Shown piece after piece: positions 22,425-31,905 of a stretch of DNA of 64,000 nucleotides; position 1 is the stretch's first letter, and every line of letters begins with the position of its first letter. The notes under the pieces were generated by a model, which was not told where the DNA came from, made no database searches, and saw only the letters and a program-made list of their open reading frames with translations. The position numbers and the translations under genes are program-made. This stretch comes from Acinetobacter junii CIP 64.5 (lineage in GTDB: Bacteria; Pseudomonadota; Gammaproteobacteria; Pseudomonadales; Moraxellaceae): assembly GCF_000368765.1 (NCBI RefSeq), contig NZ_KB849655.1:917231-981230 (forward strand), written 5' to 3'.

Positions 22425-22847
22425 ATGAAAAAAACTAATTTATTCGTTATTGTAAGCGGTAGTCTTTTCATTGCAGCATGTCAAACTAGTCCGCATCAAT
22501 ATAATGGCGTGACTGGCTATCAAATTGAAAATAAAACAGCAACATCAGCGACTCTAGCATACACCTTAGCAGCACATAGCAATCGTGATGTTGACGAGCG
22601 CAAATTACAACATGCTTGTAAACAAGTTTTAGGTGCTGATAAAAATTATAAAATCTCAGTGCTGAGTGTGAATGAAATCATGAACCCAACTCAACAAGAA
22701 CAATACGGTGTTAAGCTTGGCAATAGCCGTACTACTTTTGGTCTTACAAATTCGCCAGATCTGAACAATAGTGAAGCTTATGCGACTCGTCAGGCTTTAG
22801 AAGCTCGACCTTCTACCCTTAAAGTCGTTCGCTATCACTGCAACTAA
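22425..22847 (+). CDS. Lipoprotein of unknown function
   Basis: The 140-residue protein begins MKKTNLFVIVSGSLFIAAC, a lipoprotein signal peptide with an FIAAC lipobox at Cys19. The mature part is hydrophilic with two further Cys (near residue 65 and at the penultimate residue), which could form a disulfide in the periplasm. It has no recognised domain. It is transcribed divergently from glpK and shares a bidirectional terminator with the acetyltransferase downstream. Confidence 0.75.
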   Translation: MKKTNLFVIVSGSLFIAACQTSPHQYNGVTGYQIENKTATSATLAYTLAAHSNRDVDERKLQHACKQVLGADKNYKISVLSVNEIMNPTQQEQYGVKLGNSRTTFGLTNSPDLNNSEAYATRQALEARPSTLKVVRYHCN

Positions 22848-22859
22848 TTCATAAAAGAC

Positions 22860-22896
22860 ATAAAACGTATCTGAATCAATTTCAGATACGTTTTAT
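22860..22896. terminator. Bidirectional terminator
   Basis: ATAAAACGTATCTGAA and TTCAGATACGTTTTAT are perfect 16-base arms between two convergent genes. Confidence 0.85.
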
Positions 22897-22902
22897 CAAT
22901 CG

Positions 22903-23187
22903 TTATACTTTTAGCACATCGTGAATTGACTGATCTTTATCAAAAACAGATTTAAAGAAAGGACACAAAGGAATAACTTTAATCTCTCGTTCACGTGCAA
23001 ATGCAACCAAAGCATCCAACAATTGACGACCAATTCCTTGTCCACGAAATTGATCTTCGACATCTGTATGATCAATGATTAACATTGAATCACCTGCCCA
23101 CGTGTAAGCCATTTCACCAGCTTTTACATCAGCATCAAAAATCTCAAAAGTTCCGTGTTTAGTGTCATCTGATTGTTTAATATTCAC
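22903..23187 (-). CDS. Small GNAT-type N-acetyltransferase (YjdJ-like)
   Basis: This 94-residue cytoplasmic protein has the acetyl-CoA-binding signature RGQGIGRQLLDALVAFARE, followed by KVIPLCPFFKSVF. This is the pattern of the short single-domain GNAT group typified by YjdJ. The substrate is unknown. It begins with ATG 23187 and is convergent with the lipoprotein gene. Confidence 0.85.
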   Translation of the reverse strand: MNIKQSDDTKHGTFEIFDADVKAGEMAYTWAGDSMLIIDHTDVEDQFRGQGIGRQLLDALVAFAREREIKVIPLCPFFKSVFDKDQSIHDVLKV

Positions 23188-23355
23188 TATTTAAGCCTCA
23201 TTTTGATTGTATTGCGATCAAGTACGAAAGCATTTATATGAATTAACTTTCAAAACTTGAATCGTTGAGACTTGTTTTATTATCCACTCAAAATAATCTC
23301 TGTTGCTATTTGATAAACAGAGAACACAACAAAGTGCCCTATCTTGATTTAGAAC

Positions 23356-24030
23356 CTATTGAGGATGTGTACGATAAAAACTTACATTTCGAAATTCTTT
23401 GGCTTCATCTAAATCGGGCCAAGTCGTTGCACTTCTTTCATCTATTTTCAAATATTGCGGATGGCTAAAATTTTTCACACGACTATCCGCCACCCATACT
23501 TCAGGTGCGAACTTCAAAAACTCATCTAAAAAGAAACGATTACACTGATCATAAAGTACATCAGCAGCAAGTAAGACATCGACCTGTTCAGATTTGTATA
23601 AATCATCTAGATATTCAAGTTCTACATTATTGAGTAATGCATTTTCACGGCATGACTCCAAGCTTACTTGGTCAATATCACAGCAAATAACACGTTTTGC
23701 ACCAGCCATTTTTGCTGCTATTGCAACCACACCTGAGCCTGCACCAAAATCCAATACCACCTTATCTTTTACATGATGTGGTTCAGCGAGTAGCCATTGC
23801 GCCATCGCCAACCCTGAAGCCCAGCAAAAGATCCAATAAGGAGTTTCATTCCAAATACGACGAATCACCTCATCATCTAAACGATCAGTTGGAAATACAG
23901 GAGGAATTAGCCACAATGAAATTGGGGTTTCAGGTAACTGCTGAGCCAATAAATCAGTGTTTGGAATAACTTCATGTAAGGCTTTAAGCAATTGATCAGG
24001 TGCTTTCGCAAATTGAAATGTACAGCTCAT
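23356..24030 (-). CDS. Class I SAM-dependent methyltransferase
   Basis: This 224-residue cytoplasmic protein has the SAM-binding motif I VVLDFGAGSGVVAIAA, motif II acidic residue in VICCDID, and LLAADVLYD (motif IV). It resembles the lysine protein-methyltransferase group (EtfB methyltransferase/METTL20-like, NNMT fold), but the substrate is inferred only by general look. It lies 55 bp upstream of the folD terminator on the same strand, with a separate start. Confidence 0.8.
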   Translation of the reverse strand: MSCTFQFAKAPDQLLKALHEVIPNTDLLAQQLPETPISLWLIPPVFPTDRLDDEVIRRIWNETPYWIFCWASGLAMAQWLLAEPHHVKDKVVLDFGAGSGVVAIAAKMAGAKRVICCDIDQVSLESCRENALLNNVELEYLDDLYKSEQVDVLLAADVLYDQCNRFFLDEFLKFAPEVWVADSRVKNFSHPQYLKIDERSATTWPDLDEAKEFRNVSFYRTHPQ

Positions 24031-24044
24031 ATTTCTTAAATTCT

Positions 24045-24073
24045 TAAAAAAGCCCCTCTATTTAGAAGGGCTT
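24045..24073 (-). terminator. Terminator of folD
   Basis: On the minus strand AAGCCCTTCT pairs with AGAGGGGCTT, with one mismatch, followed by a T run. Confidence 0.7.
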
Positions 24074-24084
24074 AAAGTGGATAT

Positions 24085-24933
24085 TTAACCTAAAGCTTTT
24101 TCAGCAGCTTCAACTGTTTGACGAATCAAGGTCGTGATCGTCATAGGTCCTACGCCACCTGGGACTGGTGTATAAGCTGATGCAACATCTTCAATACCCA
24201 CTAATTGGATATCACCCACACCACCGCCATCACGTGGATGGAAACCAGCATCAACGACAACAGCACCTTGTTTGATCCAATCTTTCTGAATTAATTCAGC
24301 CTTACCTACTGCACCCACAATAATATCGGCTTGCTTCACTAACTCAGGAAGGTTTTGAGTACGTGAATGACAAATCGTCACGGTAGCATTGGCTTGTAAT
24401 AGCATCATTGCCATTGGTTTACCTAAAATTGCTGAACGACCAACAACAACGGCATGCTTACCTGCAATTTCAATCTTGTTTTCTTTTAAAATCGTCATGA
24501 TACCCGCTGGAGTTGCTGAACCATACGCGGCTTCGCCCATTGACATACGACCAAAACCAAGACAAGTCACACCATCCACATCTTTTTCGAGTGAAATCGC
24601 ATCGAAACATGCTCTTTCATCAATTTGTTCAGGTACTGGATGTTGAAGCAAAATACCGTGCACATCAGGATTTGCATTTAATTTTTCAATTTCAGCAAGT
24701 AATTGTTCAGTTGTCGTTTCTTTTGGCAGTTCAACCTTTAGAGAATCCATGCCTACACGGCGGCAAGCATTTCCTTTCATACGCACATAAGTTGCAGATG
24801 CACCATCATCACCAACTAAAATTGTTGCCAAAATTGGGGTACGACCCGATTTTGCTTTTAATGCTTCTACACGTACCAACAAATCAGCTTCGATTTGTGT
24901 TGCCAATGCACGACCGTCTAAAACCAATGCCAC
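24085..24933 (-). CDS. folD: Bifunctional methylenetetrahydrofolate dehydrogenase/cyclohydrolase FolD
   Basis: FolD interconverts 5,10-methylene- and 10-formyl-tetrahydrofolate, supplying one-carbon units and NADPH. The 282-residue protein has [19 protein letters not shown] (substrate site with catalytic Lys), [23 protein letters not shown] (NADP binding) and [15 protein letters not shown] used the GTG start at 24933 (reading MALVLDGRA); the 58 codons upstream in frame are not family-like. Confidence 0.96.
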   Translation of the reverse strand: MALVLDGRALATQIEADLLVRVEALKAKSGRTPILATILVGDDGASATYVRMKGNACRRVGMDSLKVELPKETTTEQLLAEIEKLNANPDVHGILLQHPVPEQIDERACFDAISLEKDVDGVTCLGFGRMSMGEAAYGSATPAGIMTILKENKIEIAGKHAVVVGRSAILGKPMAMMLLQANATVTICHSRTQNLPELVKQADIIVGAVGKAELIQKDWIKQGAVVVDAGFHPRDGGGVGDIQLVGIEDVASAYTPVPGGVGPMTITTLIRQTVEAAEKALG

Positions 24934-25085
24934 AGCGCATCTCCAAAGTGGGTATGAATCAATAATGCAAATAATACATGATAATTTAGCCAATATTCTT
25001 TTAGATGTTGTTTTTATGTGCATATTCACCGCAAACACTATTGTTTTTTTTCTAAAGATTGCTAATATGTGCATCACCAAGAGAT

Positions 25086-25159
25086 GGCGGGGTGGCAGAG
25101 TGGTCATGCAGCGGACTGCAACTCCGTGTACGCCGGTTCGATTCCGACCTCCGCCTCCA
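25086..25159 (+). tRNA. tRNA-Cys (GCA)
   Basis: The 74-nt cloverleaf has acceptor arms GGCGGGG/CTCCGCC, the anticodon loop CTGCAAC (anticodon GCA), the T-loop GGTTCGATTCC and an encoded CCA. It is followed by a tRNA-Leu eight bases downstream, probably on one transcript. Confidence 0.95.
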
Positions 25160-25167
25160 TTGGTAAA

Positions 25168-25253
25168 GCCCGAGTGGTGAAATCGGTAGACACAGGGGAT
25201 TTAAAATCCCCCGCCCACAAAGCGTGCCAGTTCGAGTCTGGCCTCGGGCACCA
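25168..25253 (+). tRNA. tRNA-Leu (TAA), copy 1
   Basis: The 86-nt class-II tRNA has acceptor arms GCCCGAG/CTCGGGC, the anticodon loop TTTAAAA (TAA), a long variable arm, TTCGAGT and an encoded CCA. It is identical to the copy at 27344-27429. Confidence 0.95.
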
Positions 25254-25287
25254 TACTTCAACTACTGAAGTTTGGTGCAGTAAAAAT

Positions 25288-25308
25288 CCAGCGTAAGCTG
25301 GTTTTTTT
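25288..25308 (+). terminator. Terminator of the tRNA-Cys/Leu transcript
   Basis: A CCAGC/GCTGG stem with a GTAA loop is followed by seven T. Confidence 0.85.
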
Positions 25309-25332
25309 ATGTCTAAAATTTGATGTTTTATA

Positions 25333-25363
25333 AAAAGCCAAGCTTTGCATACTTGGCTTTTTT
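25333..25363 (-). terminator. Terminator of the phoD-like gene
   Basis: AAAAGCCAAG and CTTGGCTTTT form a 10-bp stem just past the stop codon of the phosphatase. Confidence 0.85.
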
Positions 25364-25374
25364 GATTTCAAAAA

Positions 25375-27135
25375 TTATGCAACTTGCTGAGCTGTCTGAA
25401 TGGGCAATAAATTGACATCTAAATTAAGTTGGTGCTGTCGACTTTCATCAACGGAATAGTTTGCTTGCTTAATAGAATCAACAAAAATCCACTTCGACTG
25501 TACCTGTAACTGATCAAATTCAACCACCAAATATCCACGTTGATTCAAATTACAATAATTCAATTCATCAATTAGTGTCTTGAATGCAAATTCAAATTGT
25601 TGCAATTGCGCCAAAGGAATGTTGAGGTATTTTTCCAATCCTGGTGAAGAAACTGAACTGGTAGCTAACTCTACTCCAACGAATGCCCCATCTTTACTGT
25701 ATAAATTTGAAGACCAAGCATTGTGTGTATCACCCGCCAAGACCACGATTTTCTTTTTCAACTGCGCTAATGTGCCATACAAAATCTCGCGTTCAGTGAA
25801 ATAACCATCCCAAGCGTCTAAATTATACGGTGCAGTCGTAAGTACACGCGCTTTCTCTTGTTGAGTAAGTGTTGGATCATTATTTTGTAGTCGAACTTTT
25901 AGCATTACCAGTTCAGTAATTTGCGTATTCATTTTTGAGAGTGTTTCAGCTGTTGGATTGCCTGAAGTTATTTCAGCCAAAGAAAGTAACAACTCAGCAG
26001 GAATAAACATTTTAGACATTAAAATTTGCTGTCCTAAAACATTCCAAGTTGCATTTGATTGCTGTAATTTGCCTAATAACCAATCACGTTGTTCAAACCC
26101 CATCAAAGTACGCGTTGGACTAGTAAGATCAGCTTGAAACTTTGCAACGTCTATGCCTGTCGCAGTTAAATAATTTGCATAATCTAATTGTTGATCTCGA
26201 GCAATAATACGGGTATCCAACATAGTCAATTGAACAAGATTACCAAAATCGAATTGGCGATAAATCTTTACATGCTGATCATCTACAGGACGAATTGGCA
26301 TCCATTCGAAATATGCCTGTAAGGCAGCCAACTTACGCTCAAGGAACGAACCTTCATTTTCTTGATGATTTTCAGCACCATTTTTCCAAGTATCATTCGT
26401 CAACTCATGGTCATCCCAAATCACGATAAATGGATGGCGTTGATGTGCAGCTTGTAAGTCCTGATCTTTTCGATATAGTGCATATCGCTTTCGGTAATCA
26501 TCTAATTTAATAATTTCTTTATTGTTATCTGCCGCTAAAGTACGACCAAGTTTTGCAGCATCTTCAGTGGCATATCCATCAGCACCATACTCATAAATAT
26601 AGTCACCTAAATGAATCACCACATCTACATTTTGCTTTGCAATTTCACGATATACATAAAAATATCCCGCTGGATAATTTGAGCATGAACATACTGCAAA
26701 ACTAACTTTAGATGTGCTTAGGGGTAACGTTTTGGTCTGCCCTATTGGAGAAATCTTATTTCCAAAAATAAACCGATAATAATAACTTGTATCAGCCCGA
26801 AGTCCCGTTGCATCCACTTTCACCGTAAAATCTTGTGATGCTGATGTAGTCACTTTGTCTGTTTTAATGATTTGTTTAAACTGTTGATCTAATGCAAGCT
26901 CCCATGTCACTTGTAAACGTGCACTGGTTTCATTTGGTGTTAAACGCGTCCATAAAATAACGCGATCTTGCAACGGATCACCACTCGCAACACCATGTTC
27001 AAAACTCACCTTTAAACTAGAAGTTTCATGATCTGAACTATCATTACAACCTGTCATTCCCACAGTGAGTGATAATGCACCCAAACCGAATAAACTTTTT
27101 TGAATGAGTTCCCGTCGTGAAATATTTACAGTCAT
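25375..27135 (-). CDS. phoD: Alkaline phosphatase D (PhoD-type), Tat-exported
   Basis: This 586-residue protein hydrolyses phosphate mono- or diesters outside the cytoplasm. The N-terminus has a twin-arginine motif, SRRELIQKSLF, and a hydrophobic segment ending GMTGC, which could also be lipidated. A PhoD N-terminal domain (FEHGVASGDPLQDRVILWTR) is followed by the metallophosphatase core with FAVCSCSNYP, HLGDYIYEYG, WDDHEL(T)ND and AGDTHNAW. It is monocistronic and lies between two identical tRNA-Leu genes. I see no clear Pho box upstream. Confidence 0.9.
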   Translation of the reverse strand: MTVNISRRELIQKSLFGLGALSLTVGMTGCNDSSDHETSSLKVSFEHGVASGDPLQDRVILWTRLTPNETSARLQVTWELALDQQFKQIIKTDKVTTSASQDFTVKVDATGLRADTSYYYRFIFGNKISPIGQTKTLPLSTSKVSFAVCSCSNYPAGYFYVYREIAKQNVDVVIHLGDYIYEYGADGYATEDAAKLGRTLAADNNKEIIKLDDYRKRYALYRKDQDLQAAHQRHPFIVIWDDHELTNDTWKNGAENHQENEGSFLERKLAALQAYFEWMPIRPVDDQHVKIYRQFDFGNLVQLTMLDTRIIARDQQLDYANYLTATGIDVAKFQADLTSPTRTLMGFEQRDWLLGKLQQSNATWNVLGQQILMSKMFIPAELLLSLAEITSGNPTAETLSKMNTQITELVMLKVRLQNNDPTLTQQEKARVLTTAPYNLDAWDGYFTEREILYGTLAQLKKKIVVLAGDTHNAWSSNLYSKDGAFVGVELATSSVSSPGLEKYLNIPLAQLQQFEFAFKTLIDELNYCNLNQRGYLVVEFDQLQVQSKWIFVDSIKQANYSVDESRQHQLNLDVNLLPIQTAQQVA

Positions 27136-27343
27136 TTAAGTACTACCTTATTTTTATCACCTTAAATGCTTAAACCTAATCAGCTAATATGAACAAATGA
27201 TCTCAATTTTGTGAAAGAACTATGAAAAATACATAGCACATGATTATTTTTTATAGGTTAAAAACATGTTTTGATTGAAAATAAAGCAAATAGTTGATTT
27301 TACTCTTGCCAAGATTTAAAGCCTCCACTATTATTGCGCACAT

Positions 27344-27429
27344 GCCCGAGTGGTGAAATCGGTAGACACAGGGGATTTAAAATCCCCCGCCCACAAAGCG
27401 TGCCAGTTCGAGTCTGGCCTCGGGCACCA
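27344..27429 (+). tRNA. tRNA-Leu (TAA), copy 2
   Basis: It is identical in sequence to the tRNA-Leu at 25168-25253: same acceptor arms, TAA anticodon and encoded CCA. It has its own terminator and no other tRNA next to it. Confidence 0.95.
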
Positions 27430-27465
27430 TCCTTCAACTACTGAAGTTTGGTGCAGTAAAAAAAT

Positions 27466-27487
27466 CCAGCGTATGCTGGTTTTTTTA
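27466..27487 (+). terminator. Terminator of tRNA-Leu copy 2
   Basis: A CCAGC/GCTGG stem with a GTAT loop is followed by a T run. Confidence 0.85.
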
Positions 27488-27563
27488 TGCCTAAAATTTA
27501 TAAAATAAAAAAAAATACCTCAGTCGAAACTAAGGTATCTAATAAATCTATTAGAATTGAATG

Positions 27564-27980
27564 TTATTCCACTCGGATGATTTTACCATTCTCATCGTGG
27601 TGAACGATTGAGATCTTTTGCTGGCGACCAGAAGATATTTCTTGTTCTGATAGTTCAAAATAGCGAGCAAAATCCGAGATTCGCTTTTCAACAGTTTGCC
27701 TTTCACTCACTGATTTAGAAGGCAATAAACCCCATAACATGAGTATGACAGCGCAAAAAATTAATGCGATTACACCATGTTCAATACCATTACTAAATCC
27801 TGACATTAAACGCTGTGCTAGATGGGTTTTCTGAATTTCAATCAATACCCAAACTAAAACGAATGGACGCCATAATAATAACCAGCCTGCCCACATCATC
27901 GCTGTTGTTGTGGTCGAAAAATAGCGTTTATGCCATGGGAGTTGGCGACGTAAATCAATAATCAAGCTATTTACTTTCAT
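27564..27980 (-). CDS. pgaD: Poly-N-acetylglucosamine synthase accessory subunit PgaD
   Basis: PgaD is a small inner-membrane partner of the glycosyltransferase PgaC, needed to make poly-beta-1,6-GlcNAc (PNAG) biofilm polymer. The 138-residue protein has two hydrophobic segments (about residues 27-47 and 70-90), as expected. It has no catalytic motif; the assignment rests on topology and position directly downstream of pgaC, with a 32-bp gap. It ends the operon. Confidence 0.82.
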   Translation of the reverse strand: MKVNSLIIDLRRQLPWHKRYFSTTTTAMMWAGWLLLWRPFVLVWVLIEIQKTHLAQRLMSGFSNGIEHGVIALIFCAVILMLWGLLPSKSVSERQTVEKRISDFARYFELSEQEISSGRQQKISIVHHDENGKIIRVE

Positions 27981-28012
27981 TTCACTATACTCTGTAAGAT
28001 TAGACTTACAAC

Positions 28013-29269
28013 TTAACGAATACCACGATCAGGACTAATCCAACGTGCACGTTTTTCCTGTCCACGAAGCAGTACTTTTGGAAAGGCGACGATTGTAGCA
28101 GTTATCGTAATTAACCAAAATACAAAGGGATACCAAATCATCCAGTAGTAATTTTTACCCAAGTTTGGTTCATAACGACTATCCATCCATTTGCTTAAAG
28201 CAAACTGAATTAAACAGGTTGCCCCTAATAAAATCCCACTTCCGTAAGGCAAAAATGGCGAACTTACAATAGCGAGACTTGGGAGTGTAATAACAAAATG
28301 TAATAGCCATATGACAGCCATAATTAGCATCAAATATGACCATACCAAGGTCAAGCATAATTCAAGCATTAATGGCCATAAGAAGTTAAGTTTGGGTTTC
28401 AAGAAGACGTCCAAATTCTTGATTAAGACCTGTGCTCCGCCCATCGCCCACCGTAAACGCTGCTTCCACAAACCATTAAAGGTTTCTGGCATCAAAATCC
28501 ACACCAAGGCATTCGGTTCAAAACGTACATCCCACCCTGCTCGTTGAAGCTTCCAAGTAATATCAATATCTTCAGTCAACATATTTGGAGACCAATAATC
28601 GACTTGATGTACGGCACTTTTACGAAATGCCGTAATCACCCCCGATACCGTAAATAATCGACCAAACGTGCGCTGTGCTCTTTTAATCATTCCAACGATA
28701 GATGAGAATTCACCCACTTGAATTCGACCAAGCAAGGTTGATCGTGTTCTTATACGTGGATTTCCTGTGACCGCTGCAACCGTTTCATCCTCTATAAAAT
28801 GTCTCATCATCCATTTAGCTGCATGAGGATCAAGTAAAGCATCACCATCAATGCCAATCAAAAACTCAGCATCAGTCATCAAGCTACCCGCCTGCAATCC
28901 CATTGCCTTGCCTTGATTTTGAGCTAAATGTACAACACGCAATTTTTCAGATTGACTTGCGAGACGATCAAGTACTTGTCCCGTATTGTCTGAACTACCA
29001 TCATTGATCGCAATCACTTCAAAATTCGGATAATCCAGCTGTAAAGCATGGCTAATGGTTTCTTCAGCGTTATCACCTTCATTAAAACAAGGAATAAGTA
29101 CTGCAACTTTTGGGTAAAGCTCTAAACTTTTTGGCTGTTGATAAGGTGGGTCTTGGCGTTCTTTCCAATAAAATAGAATTGCCCCCATCATCCATAAATA
29201 AGACATGAATAACGGATAATAGAATACGAACTTAATGGCATATGACCATAAGGCTGCAATTTCAGTCAT
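28013..29269 (-). CDS. pgaC: Poly-beta-1,6-N-acetyl-D-glucosamine synthase PgaC
   Basis: PgaC is the family-2 glycosyltransferase that polymerises UDP-GlcNAc and exports the chain across the inner membrane. The 418-residue protein has an N-terminal membrane segment, the cytoplasmic GT-A domain with IPCFNEGDNAEETI, INDGSSDNT, GIDGDALLDP (DxD), TEDIDITWKL and QRLRWAMGG (QxxRW), then several C-terminal membrane helices. It follows pgaB by 13 bp. Confidence 0.95.
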   Translation of the reverse strand: MTEIAALWSYAIKFVFYYPLFMSYLWMMGAILFYWKERQDPPYQQPKSLELYPKVAVLIPCFNEGDNAEETISHALQLDYPNFEVIAINDGSSDNTGQVLDRLASQSEKLRVVHLAQNQGKAMGLQAGSLMTDAEFLIGIDGDALLDPHAAKWMMRHFIEDETVAAVTGNPRIRTRSTLLGRIQVGEFSSIVGMIKRAQRTFGRLFTVSGVITAFRKSAVHQVDYWSPNMLTEDIDITWKLQRAGWDVRFEPNALVWILMPETFNGLWKQRLRWAMGGAQVLIKNLDVFLKPKLNFLWPLMLELCLTLVWSYLMLIMAVIWLLHFVITLPSLAIVSSPFLPYGSGILLGATCLIQFALSKWMDSRYEPNLGKNYYWMIWYPFVFWLITITATIVAFPKVLLRGQEKRARWISPDRGIR

Positions 29270-29282
29270 TTCACATACTCAA

Positions 29283-31280
29283 TTAAGGCACTAGTTGCGA
29301 TGATTTCTGTGCAAAAGCATCATGCATTTGCTTTACATCAGGGTGATCTTTAATCGGATCATCTGGATAGTAAGCAATGTGCATTGCACCCTGTTGATAT
29401 AATGATTTGATTGTCGCAGCCATCTCTTCAGATGGTATTTTTTGATCATTTCGCCAGTTCACGGCTTGTAATTCCATCACTGACTTTTTAATACCATTTG
29501 GATATTTTTTAAGACGGTTTAAAATGTTGCTATAGAACTGTTCAGGCTGATCTACCTTTTCCATATATGGCATTGCCATAATTGCGGTGAAATCATAACG
29601 ATTTAAAGATTGTTCTAGCGATTGTGCATACCAGTTTTCTGCATAAGCATTTAATGCAACTTGAGCATATAGATTCCGTGCAGTCATTAAATAAGGTTGG
29701 TATTGTCGCACTTCATTTGCTAATTCCATTGCAAAATCATCAAGATATTGAGTTTTGTATGCAGTCCACTTCTGCAGATCAGCATCATTATTCCGAATTT
29801 TAGCTAAGTCGGTTGTTAAGCCTTGTTGCGCATAAGCAGCCAAAGCCTGAGGACTAGCATCTTCATAATCAGATAAAGTCACATCGTCATGAAATAGCAG
29901 ACCATCAAATGGTGTGGATTTCGCTAAATCTTGGTAAATTTCTTTGATCGTTTGTCGAGTTTTTGGCGAGAATGGGCTCAGACGTATATAGCCCATGTTT
30001 AAATGTTCACCTGCTTTGGCCTGCTCTGTTTGAACCAGCTCATTTGCAACAGGATTAGTCTTTGGTAGTTCCCAAGCCAACATTGGCATCCATGCATAAA
30101 GTCGTTGCACTGAGGTACGCGTTTGAATTTGCCAAGCTACACGATTAAATAGATCAGCCCGCATTGGTATATGACGATTTGGAAAATACACCATATCTGC
30201 TGAACCATTGGCATCAGGATCAGAGAACGCTTGCAAATAAACTGTATTCACGCCCATACCATTAATACGATCAAGCAAATGGCTTAAGTTGCGTTCTTCT
30301 TGTTGAGGGTCGGGATCATAAATGTAATCAAGATCGACATGCATAATTTTTTGCGGTCGATTATTGTCATTTAAATTCAATTCTCTATTTTTAATTTCTT
30401 GTGCCAAAGCATTTGTCGACATATTACCTTGTATTAATATACGACTCATATTCTGCAAAGACTGTTTGGCATGATCTGCACCATCATCCAAAGTAATGGT
30501 GATTGGCATACCAAGTTGTTTTGCTGTTTGCACAAGCTGCATATTGTATCGACCATATGGCCATACCATAACTCGTGGTGATCGCAATCCATGTGCCTGT
30601 AGTAAATCATTGTTCTTTTTTAAATCTTGATAAATACGTTGCTGGTAAGCTGAATCGCTTTCATAACTTTGATTTTTGGGATCATAAATTCGAGAAATTG
30701 CAGCAGGTTCTAAATTACCTTGTGGATTTGCATTGACTCCTTCGTGCAGATGATAACTGTGGCTAGCAATTTCCACTAAACCCGAACTCTGCATTTCTTT
30801 AAGTTCACTCCAACTTAAGATTTTATTTCTATCAATCGGCTCACCACCGAAATCGACTTTTTCAAGATTGGATGGCTCTAACCAAGAACCCACCACTGCA
30901 AGTAAGACTGGAATTTTATTTTTACGAATAATTGGATAAGCATTTTGGTAGAAAGACTGATAACCATCATCTACTGTTAATAAAACAGGTTTTTGGGGTA
31001 ATCTATACTTGCCTTGATGAGCCTTAATAAGTTGATCTACATTAATAAAATGGTAACCATTTTTCTTTAACCATTGGATATGCTCACTAAATTGCTGCGT
31101 TGTTACCGCATAGCTTGGTATCAGGGCATCTTTTTCATCGGTAATCTCATGATAACCAATCACCGTCAAGGTAGTAGCATCAATTTTGGGGTTGGCTGCG
31201 AAAGTTGCCGCGTTGCATAACATACCAACCACGAGCCCTAAAAAGCATTTTAAAGCTGGCGATCTTGAAGGAGTAGACAT
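29283..31280 (-). CDS. pgaB: Poly-beta-1,6-GlcNAc N-deacetylase PgaB
   Basis: PgaB partly de-N-acetylates PNAG in the periplasm so that it can pass through the outer-membrane porin PgaA. The 665-residue protein has a signal peptide (cleavage near TFAAN), a polysaccharide-deacetylase domain with LTVDDGYQSFY and IASHSYHLHEG (metal-binding Asp and His), and a C-terminal glycoside-hydrolase-like domain with LLFHDDVTLSDYED. I used ATG 31280; a TTG five codons upstream is less likely. It is normally second in pgaABCD, but no pgaA precedes it here. Confidence 0.94.
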   Translation of the reverse strand: MSTPSRSPALKCFLGLVVGMLCNAATFAANPKIDATTLTVIGYHEITDEKDALIPSYAVTTQQFSEHIQWLKKNGYHFINVDQLIKAHQGKYRLPQKPVLLTVDDGYQSFYQNAYPIIRKNKIPVLLAVVGSWLEPSNLEKVDFGGEPIDRNKILSWSELKEMQSSGLVEIASHSYHLHEGVNANPQGNLEPAAISRIYDPKNQSYESDSAYQQRIYQDLKKNNDLLQAHGLRSPRVMVWPYGRYNMQLVQTAKQLGMPITITLDDGADHAKQSLQNMSRILIQGNMSTNALAQEIKNRELNLNDNNRPQKIMHVDLDYIYDPDPQQEERNLSHLLDRINGMGVNTVYLQAFSDPDANGSADMVYFPNRHIPMRADLFNRVAWQIQTRTSVQRLYAWMPMLAWELPKTNPVANELVQTEQAKAGEHLNMGYIRLSPFSPKTRQTIKEIYQDLAKSTPFDGLLFHDDVTLSDYEDASPQALAAYAQQGLTTDLAKIRNNDADLQKWTAYKTQYLDDFAMELANEVRQYQPYLMTARNLYAQVALNAYAENWYAQSLEQSLNRYDFTAIMAMPYMEKVDQPEQFYSNILNRLKKYPNGIKKSVMELQAVNWRNDQKIPSEEMAATIKSLYQQGAMHIAYYPDDPIKDHPDVKQMHDAFAQKSSQLVP

Positions 31281-31450
31281 GGAGAATATTCTCAATAATA
31301 AAGAAAAATCAGTACAGAGATATGCAGAAGGATTTCATCTTATCGACAATTAGATGGCTGACTTTGTCGGGTAATATGAGGATTGTAGTTATAATTTTTT
31401 AAACTGAAAATAATCTTAAAAATAAATTGTTATTTTAAACCCACAAAAAA

Positions 31451-31483
31451 ATTTGCCTCGATCATCTTAGATAGTCGAGGCAA
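31451..31483 (-). terminator. Terminator downstream of the 31.5-kb gene
   Basis: TTGCCTCGA and TCGAGGCAA form a 9-bp stem, with a T run on the minus strand. Confidence 0.75.
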
Positions 31484-31503
31484 TCTTTATCAATGTATCC
31501 AGA

Positions 31504-31899
31504 CTAGTATTGAATAAGTTGGAAATTTGGATGTTCTGCACGGTCTTGTAAGTAGCAGCGCTCTTTATGATAAAAGTAACGATAAAGACGGTTGACCCAA
31601 TCACCACGACGGAAAGTTAAAATCTTTTTATTGAATCCATCATAATCAAGAAGAACTACATTACCTTCCTCAGGTGAAAGTAATGTAATTTTATAATTAC
31701 ATTCTGCATGAGGATTAGAAGAACTCAACTCTCGAATTATTTCAACTTTGTTGTCTCCATCCATCCAGTAATGTTTATCCGTCAATGCTTTAGAATTTGC
31801 CCAAAAACCATTTTCCGAGCCATCATACGTATCAATCATGAAAAAATTATTTAGCTCTTTTAATAGCTCAGACGCGGTAATATCCAAATAGTCATTCAT
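31504..31899 (-). CDS. Hypothetical protein
   Basis: This 131-residue soluble protein has no signal peptide or recognised domain. It is rich in aromatic and charged residues (RLYRYFYHKERCYL). I prefer ATG 31899 (MNDYLD), six bases after AGAGG, over a GTG two codons upstream. It has its own terminator, so it is separate from the pga operon downstream. Function unknown. Confidence 0.65.
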   Translation of the reverse strand: MNDYLDITASELLKELNNFFMIDTYDGSENGFWANSKALTDKHYWMDGDNKVEIIRELSSSNPHAECNYKITLLSPEEGNVVLLDYDGFNKKILTFRRGDWVNRLYRYFYHKERCYLQDRAEHPNFQLIQY

Positions 31900-31905
31900 A
31901 CCCAC

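Larger units (their letters stand above)
25168..25321 (+). repeat. Direct repeat: tRNA-Leu plus terminator, copy 1
   Basis: The tRNA-Leu and about 65 bp of downstream sequence, including the terminator, recur at 27344-27500 in the same orientation with a few differences. The two copies flank the phoD-like gene. Confidence 0.85.
27344..27500 (+). repeat. Direct repeat: tRNA-Leu plus terminator, copy 2
   Basis: Second copy of the 25168-25321 unit. The tail differs by small changes, such as two extra A and GTAT for GTAA in the terminator loop. Confidence 0.85.

Noticed and set aside
27136..27343. Pho box upstream of the phoD-like gene
   Set aside because: No convincing tandem CTGTCAT-type 11-bp repeats were found.
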